The notes: generated by a model not told the origin, from the sequence alone. Positions 51,129 to 59,349 are shown, counted from the first letter of the stretch. The stretch: 59,349 nt of DNA from an uncultured Proteiniphilum sp. (GCF_937873925.1 NZ_CALNAT010000235.1:1-59349); one strand, 5' to 3'. Numbers and translations: made by a program.

Positions 51129-51268
51129 GGTTCCATACACTTTAATGAAAAATAAAATAATCGTATGAAACCGATATGTTTAAAATAATCATTAAACACC
51201 CGAAGGGAATGATTATTTTAAATATCAAAGGTTCCATACACCGAAAAGAAAAAAATAATCGTATGAAA
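51129..51268. repeat. Direct repeats flanking an 18-bp palindrome before DUF1080
   Basis: GGTTCCATACAC ... AAAATAATCGTATGAAA occurs twice (51129-51170 and 51230-51268). Between them ATGTTTAAAATAATCATT (51176-51193) pairs with its complement at 51208-51225 (one G-U) around a 14-base loop. The second repeat contains the start codon of the DUF1080 gene. The first opens a 7-codon frame MKPICLK that resembles the first residues of the GH109 gene (MKPTCLK). Confidence 0.75.
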
Positions 51269-51970
51269 ATACTGTTCTGTATTGCATTGTTTCCTATTGC
51301 ATTGATATCTTATGCTCAAGACAATCAATTAGCAAAAAAAGAAAAGAAGGCCGGGTGGATTTTATTGTTTGATGGGAAATCTTTGGATGGTTGGCGTGTG
51401 GCTGGTGATAGTGTTATGTATCCGGATGCAGGATGGAGTGTTGAGGACAACTGTTTGAAGGTGGAGTGGCGTGAAGGCAATAGAAACAGAAATATCATTA
51501 CCCAAAGTGAGTTTGCCGATTTCGAGTTTTCAATCGAATGGAAACTAGCTCCTGCGGCGAATAGCGGTATCATTTATCACTGGGGTGATGAATTCACGGA
51601 AGCACCTCTGTGTATCGGGCCCGAATACCAAATTATTGATGATTTGGGTTGGCCTGCCCCGCTCTCTGAAGATCATTTTACCGGTGTCGATTACGAGATG
51701 CATGTAGAGCTGAAAAACAAGAAGTTGAATCCGGTTGGAGAATTCAATGTTTCGAAAATTATTTTTCACAAAGGTCATGTTGAACACTGGTTGAACGGAA
51801 AAAAGATTGTTGAATTTGACACATGGACCCCTGATTGGTATGCACGCTTGGGAAAAAGTAAATGGGCTACATCGTCATGTTACGGTGAAAATAAAAGTGG
51901 TGCATTTTTGCTTCAGAATTACCGTAATTGTAAATTGTGGTTTAAAAACATAAAAGTAAGACCCTTATAA
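51263..51970 (+). CDS. DUF1080 / 3-keto-disaccharide hydrolase-family protein
   Basis: A secreted beta-sandwich protein of 235 residues with a signal peptide to about Ala18. Typical DUF1080 motifs: ILLFDGKSLDGW, ANSGIIYHWG, GPEYQIIDD, GVDYEMHVE and VEHWLNGKKIVEFD. Members include enzymes that cleave 3-keto-glycosides by elimination or hydrolysis, working with Gfo/Idh/MocA oxidoreductases; this is known from recent work on Bacteroides and Agrobacterium. Its place after three such oxidoreductases supports that role. Confidence 0.9.
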   Translation: MKILFCIALFPIALISYAQDNQLAKKEKKAGWILLFDGKSLDGWRVAGDSVMYPDAGWSVEDNCLKVEWREGNRNRNIITQSEFADFEFSIEWKLAPAANSGIIYHWGDEFTEAPLCIGPEYQIIDDLGWPAPLSEDHFTGVDYEMHVELKNKKLNPVGEFNVSKIIFHKGHVEHWLNGKKIVEFDTWTPDWYARLGKSKWATSSCYGENKSGAFLLQNYRNCKLWFKNIKVRPL

Positions 51971-51972
51971 AA

Positions 51973-52146
51973 ATTCACACCCTGTCAACCAATAGAAGAC
52001 AATTCATTCAACATATTGAGAATTTTTTTGATGCCATCCGAAACAGGACATTGGTGGATGCAGATGTGCTGTTTGCTCACATATCTTCGAAGTTTGAGAA
52101 TAATGTTTATCAACATTTTCATCTGAGACCCCTCTTCTCGCTCTAA
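51973..52146 (+). pseudogene. Possible remnant of a Gfo/Idh/MocA C-terminus
   Basis: From 51973 an open frame without a start codon reads 57 codons to TAA, including RRQFIQHIENFFDAIRNRTL and VDADVLFAHISSKFENN. The IxNFFDAIR motif is typical of the end of Gfo/Idh/MocA oxidoreductases. It begins 3 bases after the DUF1080 stop. It could be a decayed fourth oxidoreductase; chance is not excluded. The rest of the gap to 52530 looks AT-rich and empty. Confidence 0.35.
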
Positions 52147-52369
52147 GACATTTGGAATTAATGATACTCTATTCGTGCTTGAACTTAAAATTCTAAAGCT
52201 ATTATATTATCATCTAATTACGGCCAATTCTTTTTAGATTGAGGTCTGTTTTCAAATAAATTGATTAAATAAAATACAAACTGATTTTGGCTCGTTGTTT
52301 AGCTTTTATCGTAAACATATAAAAGCCCCAAACATTAACGTTTTTTGAAGATATGATTTCGCAAAATAA

Positions 52370-52400
52370 ACTTTTGTAAATTGTATTCTAATTTTCTTTG
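52370..52400 (+). promoter_or_regulatory. Possible promoter of the DUF5107 gene
   Basis: TTTG near 52374 and TTTCTTTG near 52395, spaced about 17 bases: one mismatch to the Bacteroidetes consensus. If used, the leader to 52676 would be about 270 bases long. Confidence 0.35.
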
Positions 52401-52529
52401 TATACGTATAAGTCAAGTTTATATTTTAACAAATAAGAACGATTTATCAATAATGAAAGAATAGTAAGCACAATCAGGTTAAAAACTTTAAAGCGGTCTT
52501 TCATATTTAAATAAATTTGAGAAAAAGAA

Positions 52530-52620
52530 TTACCTGTGGCGGATATCCATAGCTGAGAGGGACAGGAATCCCAATCTTACTCAAAATCCGAACTGGCGAA
52601 ACAGAATGGTTCAGGTTTTA
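52530..52620 (+). other. Candidate structured leader RNA
   Basis: Within about 90 bases several stems can nest: CGGAT (52540-52544) with ATCCG (52586-52590), GGGA with TCCC, CTG with CAG, and GAAC with GTTC. A CTGAGA motif reminds of TPP riboswitches but the other conserved boxes are missing. Located 60-150 bases before the DUF5107 start. Confidence 0.3.
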
Positions 52621-52675
52621 ATTTTCTCACCTTTCCAAAAACAAAAGAGGCGAGAATTATCTCTAAACTTTATGT

Positions 52676-55600
52676 ATGGTGAAATATACAGTTTTTATTG
52701 TTCTTGTATTGTTTGGTTCTTTTTCTTCTTTATACGGACAAAATATATCGGGGATAAAAGAGTACGGGCAGGAATATGTCACATATCCATTTTCCGATCC
52801 TAACCCTATACCTGTATTCGGGAAAATATATCCATACTACAGATATGACGGATTTACTGAAAGATCAGAGAAAAGGTCATGGAAAATTGTTGAACTCGAA
52901 AATGATTTTCTTAAGATAAAGATCTTTCCCGAAATTGGAGGTAAAATATGGTCCGTTATTGACAAGACAAACGGTAAAGAGCTATTTTATGGCAATGACG
53001 TCGTGAAATTCAGGGATATCTCCTTACGAGGGCCATGGACAAGCGGTGGTATCGAGTTTAACTACGGAGTCGTAGGACATGCCCCTTCCTGTTCTTTTCC
53101 TGTGGACTATATGACAAAGGTGAATGATGATGGAAGTGCAAGTTGTTTCATAGGGGTTTTGGATTTGTTGACAAGAACCCGTTGGACTGTTGAAATAAAC
53201 TTGCCTAAAGATAAAGGCTGGTTCACTACCCGTTCTTTTTGGCATAATTCCACCTCAGGAACCCAACCTTATTATAATTGGGTGAATACGGGCGTACTTG
53301 CCAAAGACGACCTGGAATTTATTTATCCGGGAAAACACAATATCCGTCACGATGGTATCGCCTTACCCTGGCCAATAGATTCTTCGAGAAATAAAAATCT
53401 GACCCGATGGATTGAAAATGACTTTATAGGCTCTAAATCATATCATATTATGGGTACTCATAGTCCTTATTTTGGAGCTTATTGGGCTTCGGAAGAGATC
53501 GGAATGATGCAGTACGCCGACAGGGATGAAAAATTAGGACGCAAAATTTTCAGTTGGGCATTATCCGATCAGGGGAATATTTGGAAAGAATTGCTCACCG
53601 ATAGTAAAGGGCAATATGTAGAACTTCAGAGCGGAAGACTTTTCAATCAAAATATGGAAATCAGCAGCCTTACACCTTTTAAACAAATCGGGTTTATACC
53701 CTATGCAACTGATACATGGAACGAATATTGGTTTCCGTATAAAGATACGCAAGGTGTGAGTAATGTAAATTTGGAGGGAGTCATATATGTCAGTCAGGAT
53801 AACGGATTGTTTTCTCTCAGATTGTATCCCTTGCAAAGAATAGAAGATACGCTTAAGTTTTATAACAAGCAAGGGGAATTACTTCTTATGCAGGAGGTAT
53901 CGTTGAAAGTTGCAAAGACCTACGAATTTCAGACCTCCCTGCTGAAAACTGATTCTGTTCATTCAATAAGGTTATGTAACAAAATATTATGGAGCAGTGA
54001 AAGCGTTGATCTTGAAAGGCCTGTGGATAAGAATGATCAATTCAATTGGGATACGGCGCAGGGGCAATATCTCAGGGGACGGGACCTTTCGGGATTAAAG
54101 TTGTATGATCAGGCCGAGATATTTATTCGTAAGGCTTTGGAATATGATAACTATTTTGTTCCTGCATTGACGGAAATGTCCCGTCTTTTTTATCATAAAA
54201 TGGATTATGATTCGGCATTCCATTATGCATATAAAGCATTATCCGTTGATACATACGACCCTGCGGCAAATTTTGAATATGGGAGAGCGGCATTAAAACA
54301 AGAAAAATATTACGATGCGCTGGATGGATTTGAAGTCGCCAGCCTTTCTCTTCCGTACAGAAGCGCCGCATTTACCGAACTTTCCAAAATATATACACTG
54401 AGAAAAGAATACTCCAAAGCAATTGAATATGCGGAAAAAAGTTTAGTAAATAACCGACACAACATAGAGAGTTTGCAGTTACTCTGTTTACTGACCCAGT
54501 TAACGGGAGATGAAAATCATACGGTTCATTTTGCAAACCTGATCAGATCAGGAGACCCATTCAATCATTTTGTCCGGTTTGAAGAATACCTGCAAAACAA
54601 AACTTCTTTGAATCAGGAAATTTTCCAGGATCAGATAAGAAGTGAAATGCCGGAACAGATTTACCTTGAATTAGGGATCTGGTATAATTCTTTAGGATTA
54701 AAAGAAAGGGCATTGGAAGTTTTCAGGCTTGCCCCATCTAATCCCGAGATAAAGTATTGGGAAGCTTTTCTGAAAAGTGATGCTATAGAATTAGAAAAAG
54801 CAGAGAATCTTAATCCCGATTTTATATTTCCTTTTCGCGAAGAAAGCCGGCAAGTGTTTGAATGGGCAAAGAATAACGGTAGTGAATGGAAAGCAAGCTA
54901 TTATCTATCTTTATTACATGCATCCAGGAATAACAAGAACGAGGCTATTAAATTACTTGTTTCCGTGGAAGACAGACCGGATTTCGCTCCCTTCTATATT
55001 GTCAGATCTCAGTTGATCATTGATGAGGATGCCGAAAGAGATATACAAAGGGCGATTTCGTTAACTCCGGCAGAATGGCGATATGTACATGAATTAACGC
55101 GGTTTTATTTAAGTAAATCAGAAACACGGAAAGCGTTAGATGCGATTACCCCGTTTTATAAAGAAAATTCATCCCATTTTCCAACGGCAACTTTATATAC
55201 AAGAACATTGATTCGAAATAAACAATATAAGGATGCTGAAAAAGTCTTGACGGATATTCACATTTTACCTTTTGAAGGAGCCAGGGATGGCAGGTTACTC
55301 TATCAGGAAACCAAGTTAATGTTGGCTGCTACAGCTTTGAATGCCGGAAATTTAAAACTAGCTTCAAAGAAAATTGAAGAAGCCAATCTTTGGCCTCGAA
55401 ATTTAGGCGTGGGAAAGCCGTATAATGAAGTAATTGACTCAAGGGTAGAAGATTGGATAAGTGCTATGATCTACACTAAAGCGTCCAATTCGGAGATGAA
55501 GAAAAAATATCTCGGAAAGGTAGCATTTACATCGTTAAGCCAAAATTCCCCGAATACCCTTTTGCAGTGTATTGCTCTTTATCAATTGGGTGAATTACAA

Positions 55601-55774
55601 AAATCAGAGGAGTTATTCTATCAATGGAAGAATAATCAGAGAGCAGGAAACATGCAACAATGGGGAGAGTCGTTCTATAAGGAAAATAGAGAAAAAAATA
55701 ATCCTTTCGATTATGAACGGACAATTCGGATCATCGGGCTTATTTCCGGGACGGAAGACACAAGATTATTTTAA
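52676..55774 (+). CDS. DUF5107 protein with TPR domain
   Basis: A secreted protein of 1032 residues with a signal peptide to about 21. Residues about 35-400 form a DUF5107 domain, a galactose-mutarotase-like beta sandwich (FPEIGGKIWSVIDKTNGKEL; WTSGGIEFNYGVVGHAPSC; WNEYWFPYKDTQGVSN). From about 470 a solenoid of TPR repeats follows (LKLYDQAEIFIRKALEYDNY; EYSKAIEYAEKSLVNN). Common in Bacteroidetes glycan loci; activity unknown, perhaps carbohydrate binding or an unknown lyase/hydrolase. Confidence 0.88.
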   Translation: MVKYTVFIVLVLFGSFSSLYGQNISGIKEYGQEYVTYPFSDPNPIPVFGKIYPYYRYDGFTERSEKRSWKIVELENDFLKIKIFPEIGGKIWSVIDKTNGKELFYGNDVVKFRDISLRGPWTSGGIEFNYGVVGHAPSCSFPVDYMTKVNDDGSASCFIGVLDLLTRTRWTVEINLPKDKGWFTTRSFWHNSTSGTQPYYNWVNTGVLAKDDLEFIYPGKHNIRHDGIALPWPIDSSRNKNLTRWIENDFIGSKSYHIMGTHSPYFGAYWASEEIGMMQYADRDEKLGRKIFSWALSDQGNIWKELLTDSKGQYVELQSGRLFNQNMEISSLTPFKQIGFIPYATDTWNEYWFPYKDTQGVSNVNLEGVIYVSQDNGLFSLRLYPLQRIEDTLKFYNKQGELLLMQEVSLKVAKTYEFQTSLLKTDSVHSIRLCNKILWSSESVDLERPVDKNDQFNWDTAQGQYLRGRDLSGLKLYDQAEIFIRKALEYDNYFVPALTEMSRLFYHKMDYDSAFHYAYKALSVDTYDPAANFEYGRAALKQEKYYDALDGFEVASLSLPYRSAAFTELSKIYTLRKEYSKAIEYAEKSLVNNRHNIESLQLLCLLTQLTGDENHTVHFANLIRSGDPFNHFVRFEEYLQNKTSLNQEIFQDQIRSEMPEQIYLELGIWYNSLGLKERALEVFRLAPSNPEIKYWEAFLKSDAIELEKAENLNPDFIFPFREESRQVFEWAKNNGSEWKASYYLSLLHASRNNKNEAIKLLVSVEDRPDFAPFYIVRSQLIIDEDAERDIQRAISLTPAEWRYVHELTRFYLSKSETRKALDAITPFYKENSSHFPTATLYTRTLIRNKQYKDAEKVLTDIHILPFEGARDGRLLYQETKLMLAATALNAGNLKLASKKIEEANLWPRNLGVGKPYNEVIDSRVEDWISAMIYTKASNSEMKKKYLGKVAFTSLSQNSPNTLLQCIALYQLGELQKSEELFYQWKNNQRAGNMQQWGESFYKENREKNNPFDYERTIRIIGLISGTEDTRLF

Positions 55775-55792
55775 TATTTTAGCAGAACACAA

Positions 55793-57526
55793 ATGATTAT
55801 GATTAAAAAATGGAGTTTATTCTTTCTTTTGTTTATCACTTCTGTATTTTACATGTTTAGTAAGGATAAACAGGTTTATCTCTATCAGGTAGATCCGTTA
55901 ATTAAAGTCCTTAAAGAAAGAAATTATTTCAGGGACGAAACGGACACGATCAGGGTAGCAAGGGGAGAAGTTGCCAGTGTGCAAATTGTTGTGCAAGGGT
56001 TGACAGAAATTAGAAATATGCAGGCAACCGTGACCCATATATCCTCCGGTCTCTCCAAACTGGCGGGAGCCACAACCGGCTGGGTAGGATATGTTCGCGT
56101 TGGACGCTCTTATAATCCGCCATCAAAAGATATCATCAGGTCAGTATCCGGTTATTTCCCCGATCCCATTATACCTGATTCCGCCTTTTCCATAAAACCC
56201 GGCGAAATACAACCTTTATGGATCAGCATACCCACAGATGCGGCAACAGTTCCCGGTTTATATAAGGGAACCGTAGAGATTACGGGAGAAGTAGGAAAAA
56301 AGAAAAAAGCATGGTATAAAGAGTTTTATATCCGGATTTATCCGGTTACGTTAGGCAAGTCACCTTTGTATATTACGAATTGGTCGGCCCATTTTAATCC
56401 TGTAACTCTCTCTTATTTGAATAATAATAACCCTGTGGAGGCATATTCTCCGTTATACTGGGAATTGATCGGGATACATGCTAAACTGATGGCTTCGCAT
56501 AGGCAGAATGTTCATAGGATATACCCTATCTGGCATACGTTATATACATATAATGACGGGAAATATACTTTCGATTTCAGCAGGTTCGATAAAGAAGCGG
56601 AAATTTTTGATGCTGTAGGGGCTTTGGAGAGAATAGAAGGAGGTCATCTGGCCTGGCGCTCCGGTGCATGGGACGATCCTTTCTTCGTGGAAGTGCCCCT
56701 TCCCGATAATGAGGAAACCGCCCAATTACGTGTATCGCCCAACCCCAAAAAAGTTGAAAATGGAATCAGGTTTACGTTGCTCCCTGTCGAGGATGAAAGA
56801 GCAAAAAATTTCATTACACAATTCTTACCTGCTTTCAAGCAACATCTTGAACAAAGAGGGTGGCTGGACAGGTACATGCAGCATATTGCAGATGAACCGA
56901 CGGCTAAAAATGCATCTTCTTACGTCACCATTAGCAATTATATTCATGAGTTTCTGCCCGGGGTCAAGGTGCTGGATGCGGTGTTGACTTCGAAAGAGTT
57001 AGCCGGAGCGATTGATATTTGGGTTCCTGTACTCAATGTTTTACATAACGATTATGCTTTCTATCAGGATTTGAAAAAAGAAGGAAAGGAAATTTGGTTC
57101 TATACTTGCGTCGGTCCCAGGGGTAATTATGCGAACAGGTTTATAGAGTTACCACTCAATCAGACAAGATATTTGCATTGGATCAATTATAAATACGATG
57201 CTACCGGATATCTGCATTGGGGCCTTAATTACTGGGTAGAAGACCAGTTAAATGCAGATGCTTCGAGAGATAGGGGAAGATTGCCGGCAGGAGATAATTG
57301 TATCATATATCCCGGATATCGCAAGCTATACTCTTCTATCCGGTTTGAAGCTATGAGAGACGGGATTGACGATTATCAGCTCTTGAAGATGGTGGAAAGG
57401 AAAGATGAGAAAAGAGCTAAAAGATATGCTGACGCTATTATCTTTAATTTCAACGATTATGAAGCGAGTGTAACTTCTTTCAGAAGTGTTAGAAAGCAGA
57501 TATTGGATTTCCTGAGCCAACCATAA
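55793..57526 (+). CDS. GH123-like glycoside hydrolase (DUF4091)
   Basis: A secreted protein of 577 residues. After the signal peptide come a beta-sandwich N-terminal domain (about 50-185) and a TIM-barrel with the adjacent Asp-Glu pair in MQHIADEPT (Asp367, Glu368). In GH123 beta-N-acetylgalactosaminidases this pair acts in substrate-assisted catalysis. The DUF4091 C-terminal region follows (RFEAMRDGIDDYQLLKMVER). Fits a GalNAc-releasing enzyme beside nagA/nagB and GH109; exact substrate inferred. Confidence 0.85.
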   Translation: MIMIKKWSLFFLLFITSVFYMFSKDKQVYLYQVDPLIKVLKERNYFRDETDTIRVARGEVASVQIVVQGLTEIRNMQATVTHISSGLSKLAGATTGWVGYVRVGRSYNPPSKDIIRSVSGYFPDPIIPDSAFSIKPGEIQPLWISIPTDAATVPGLYKGTVEITGEVGKKKKAWYKEFYIRIYPVTLGKSPLYITNWSAHFNPVTLSYLNNNNPVEAYSPLYWELIGIHAKLMASHRQNVHRIYPIWHTLYTYNDGKYTFDFSRFDKEAEIFDAVGALERIEGGHLAWRSGAWDDPFFVEVPLPDNEETAQLRVSPNPKKVENGIRFTLLPVEDERAKNFITQFLPAFKQHLEQRGWLDRYMQHIADEPTAKNASSYVTISNYIHEFLPGVKVLDAVLTSKELAGAIDIWVPVLNVLHNDYAFYQDLKKEGKEIWFYTCVGPRGNYANRFIELPLNQTRYLHWINYKYDATGYLHWGLNYWVEDQLNADASRDRGRLPAGDNCIIYPGYRKLYSSIRFEAMRDGIDDYQLLKMVERKDEKRAKRYADAIIFNFNDYEASVTSFRSVRKQILDFLSQP

Positions 57527-57573
57527 TAAAACTATATTTTTTTTAATTTATAGACATCATTATAGATTATTTT

Positions 57574-58932
57574 ATGAAGCCTACATGTTTAAAATTTCAC
57601 CTGCTGCTGTATATCATTTTTTTCTCTGTTTCATGTGTGACCACGAAACAGAATGAAGTAAAAATGATCGAATTGAAAGAACCGAAACGTCCCGCCGGAC
57701 AGGAAAATGTGCTGCAACTTGCTGTTGATCCGATTCCAACCGTCAGAATCGGCTTTATAGGGGTGGGTAACCGGGGAGGAGCAGCCCTTAGAAGATATAT
57801 CCATCTGGAAGGTGTTGAAATTAAGGCTATCTGCGACCTGAAAGAGGATATGGTAAAGAGAGGTCAGTCCTATATTCAAAATAATAATCTTCCCCCGGCT
57901 GCGGAATATATTGGAGAAGATACATGGAAAGAAGTTTGTGAACGGGATGATATCGATTTAATCTATATATGCACCGATTGGCTGACCCACACCCCGATGG
58001 CTGTCTATGCCATGGAAAAAGGAAAGCACGTCGCCCTAGAAGTCCCGGCAGCGGTAACTATCGAAGAATGCTGGCAGTTGGTCGATACGGCAGAAAAAAC
58101 AAGAAGGCACTGCATGATGCTGGAAAATTGCTGCTATGATTTTTTTGAACTAACTACCTTACATATGGCTCAGCAAGGAGTATTCGGAGAGTTTGTCCAT
58201 GGAGAAGGCGCTTATATTCACGACCTTAGATCCCAATTGAAAGATGTAGAGGGCTGGCGCGTGAAATTTTACGAAACTTATACCGGAAATCCTTACCCGA
58301 CACATGGTTTCGGCCCTATCTGCCAGGCGATGAATATACATAGGGGAGACAAAATGAACTTCCTGGTATCGGTCTCTTCCGATCAATTCGGAATGTCTGC
58401 CCATTTAAAAGAGCTGTATGGCGACGGCTCTCCTGAATCACAGATAAAGCATACATTAGGGGATATGAATACAACCATCATCCGCACCGAGAAAGGGAAA
58501 ACAATAATGGTACAACATGATGTAACCAGTCCCCGCCCATACAGTCGCCTTCATACATTAAGCGGAACAAAAGGTTTTGCGCAAAAGTATCCTATACCCT
58601 CTATAGCTTTGGATCCGGATGCTCATCAATTTTTGCCGGAAGAAAAGTTTAATGCCCTAATGAAAGAGTATGAACACCCTTTTATAAAGGAGATAGGAGA
58701 GAAGGCTAAAAAAGTGGGAGGTCACGGTGGAATGGATTATATAATGGATTATCGTTTGATCCATTGCTTAAGAAACGGGTTACCCCTTGATATGGACGTC
58801 TATGACGCTGCAGAATGGTCATGCCTTGTGGAGCTTACGAAAATATCCACTACAAATGGCGGGAGACCTGTAAAAATCCCTGATTTTACCAGAGGAGATT
58901 GGAATAAGCTACAGGGATTAAAATTTTTTTAG
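57574..58932 (+). CDS. GH109-family lipoprotein (alpha-N-acetylgalactosaminidase type)
   Basis: A lipoprotein of 452 residues, lipobox FSVSC (Cys21). NAD-binding Rossmann fold (VRIGFIGVGNRGGAALRRYI) and GH109 hallmarks: GEGAYIHDLR (Tyr214, His216), YPTHGFGP (Tyr241, His244), GHGGMDY and PLDMDVYDAAEW. These correspond to the catalytic Tyr/His residues of the Elizabethkingia enzyme, which cleaves alpha-GalNAc (blood group A) by an NAD-dependent oxidation/elimination mechanism. Linkage and sugar here are inferred. Confidence 0.9.
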   Translation: MKPTCLKFHLLLYIIFFSVSCVTTKQNEVKMIELKEPKRPAGQENVLQLAVDPIPTVRIGFIGVGNRGGAALRRYIHLEGVEIKAICDLKEDMVKRGQSYIQNNNLPPAAEYIGEDTWKEVCERDDIDLIYICTDWLTHTPMAVYAMEKGKHVALEVPAAVTIEECWQLVDTAEKTRRHCMMLENCCYDFFELTTLHMAQQGVFGEFVHGEGAYIHDLRSQLKDVEGWRVKFYETYTGNPYPTHGFGPICQAMNIHRGDKMNFLVSVSSDQFGMSAHLKELYGDGSPESQIKHTLGDMNTTIIRTEKGKTIMVQHDVTSPRPYSRLHTLSGTKGFAQKYPIPSIALDPDAHQFLPEEKFNALMKEYEHPFIKEIGEKAKKVGGHGGMDYIMDYRLIHCLRNGLPLDMDVYDAAEWSCLVELTKISTTNGGRPVKIPDFTRGDWNKLQGLKFF

Positions 58933-58976
58933 CAAAAATGGCATATACCGGACAGAGAATAATACAATAACAGAGT

Positions 58977-59349
58977 ATGAAGAATAACAGCAGACGAAAA
59001 TTCATCAGGCAGGCATTTATTTCAGGGGTAGGATTAAGTATGGGGGGGACCTCACTGGCAAATACAACAACAGACAGACCATCAGAAAAACAGATCATAC
59101 TGCCTGATGTATCAAAATTTACTCCTGCCTCTCCCGATATACCATTTGTTCCGAGAAGAATTGCCAGTTGGTGGAATACAATAGAAGATTTACAATGGTC
59201 CCAGAAAAGCATTAAAGATAAGATCAAAAGACGGGCCGAAGCTTTTGCAGAAGCCAAGATTGATATGGTAGTAAATTACGGATTTCATATTCGATTCGAT
59301 TTTTCCAACTATTTTGGCCAGTTGCATGGGTATATGGCGAATGTTTGTG
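58977..59349 (+). CDS. Tat-exported protein, partial (start only)
   Basis: 124 codons run off the window end. The N-terminus SRRKFIRQAF is a good Tat signal, followed by GVGLSMGGTSLANT. The mature part begins IPFVPRRIASWWNTIEDLQW and AEAKIDMVVNYGFHIRFDFS, the kind of opening seen in secreted sugar-hydrolase-like barrels of Bacteroidetes. Family not certain. 44 bases after GH109, so it is probably in the same operon. Confidence 0.75.
   Translation, partial: MKNNSRRKFIRQAFISGVGLSMGGTSLANTTTDRPSEKQIILPDVSKFTPASPDIPFVPRRIASWWNTIEDLQWSQKSIKDKIKRRAEAFAEAKIDMVVNYGFHIRFDFSNYFGQLHGYMANVC

Noticed and set aside
52530..52620. TPP riboswitch
   Set aside because: Only CTGAGA resembles the class; the second conserved box and thiamine genes are missing.
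1..59349. tRNA, rRNA genes, insertion-sequence transposases, integrases and phage genes
   Set aside because: I looked for typical motifs and found none in the window.

Overview
The window looks like Bacteroidota chromosome, order Bacteroidales. The evidence is repeated promoters of the form TTTG-N18-20-TAnnTTTG, weak Shine-Dalgarno sites, many short lipoprotein signals, a complete hmuYRSTUV-type heme locus, and markers of the group (FucP-type sugar transporter, LptE-TPR-SecG cluster, MlaEFD operon). A Dysgonomonadaceae relative such as Proteiniphilum or Petrimonas is my guess from memory, not something I could test.

Layout. 1-2.8 kb (minus): mlaEFD lipid-transport operon. 3.2-4.5 kb: a TlpA-like thioredoxin lipoprotein with its own promoter and terminator. 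4.9-22.9 kb (minus): an 18-kb iron and heme acquisition region made of three units, each starting at an ATTG-N20-TAnnTTTG promoter. They are (a) a calycin-like lipoprotein, a second HmuY and a second heme-type TonB receptor; (b) hmuY, hmuR, hmuS (CobN-like), hmuT, hmuU, hmuV; (c) a XusA-like receptor, a XusB-like DUF4374 lipoprotein and a secreted siderophore-type esterase. 23.2-34 kb (plus): housekeeping genes rpe, comEC, nrnA, glmM, an acyltransferase, a sigma-54 activator, lptE, a TPR protein and secG. 34.1-39 kb (minus): DUF721/dciA-like, recF, cdaA, folP, nadB. 39.2-41 kb: an anchor-domain protein and rpsO. 41.1-41.25 kb: a likely unannotated small RNA with its own promoter and a strong terminator.

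41.3-59.3 kb (plus) is an accessory amino-sugar region. It has a XylR-type regulator, a FucP-family sugar transporter, nagA and nagB, then three Gfo/Idh/MocA oxidoreductases with an ApbE flavin transferase, a small membrane protein and a DUF1080 3-keto-glycoside lyase/hydrolase, then DUF5107-TPR, a GH123-like protein, a GH109 lipoprotein and the start of a Tat-exported protein. The content suggests GalNAc/GlcNAc glycosides are cleaved both by GH109/GH123 and by the oxidation/elimination route, with the sugars entering glycolysis through NagA and NagB.

Across the left 40 kb lies a family of intergenic hairpin repeats whose apical stem changes sequence but keeps pairing. I saw none in the accessory region. 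Several copies run into gene starts or ends, and a second paired motif (TTCCATACGA / TCGTATGAAA) sits at several start codons. These repeats, the small RNA, the hmuY-hmuR attenuator, the His-type versus Met-type HmuY/HmuR pairs and the flavin-linked glycoside-oxidation cassette are the points most worth checking.
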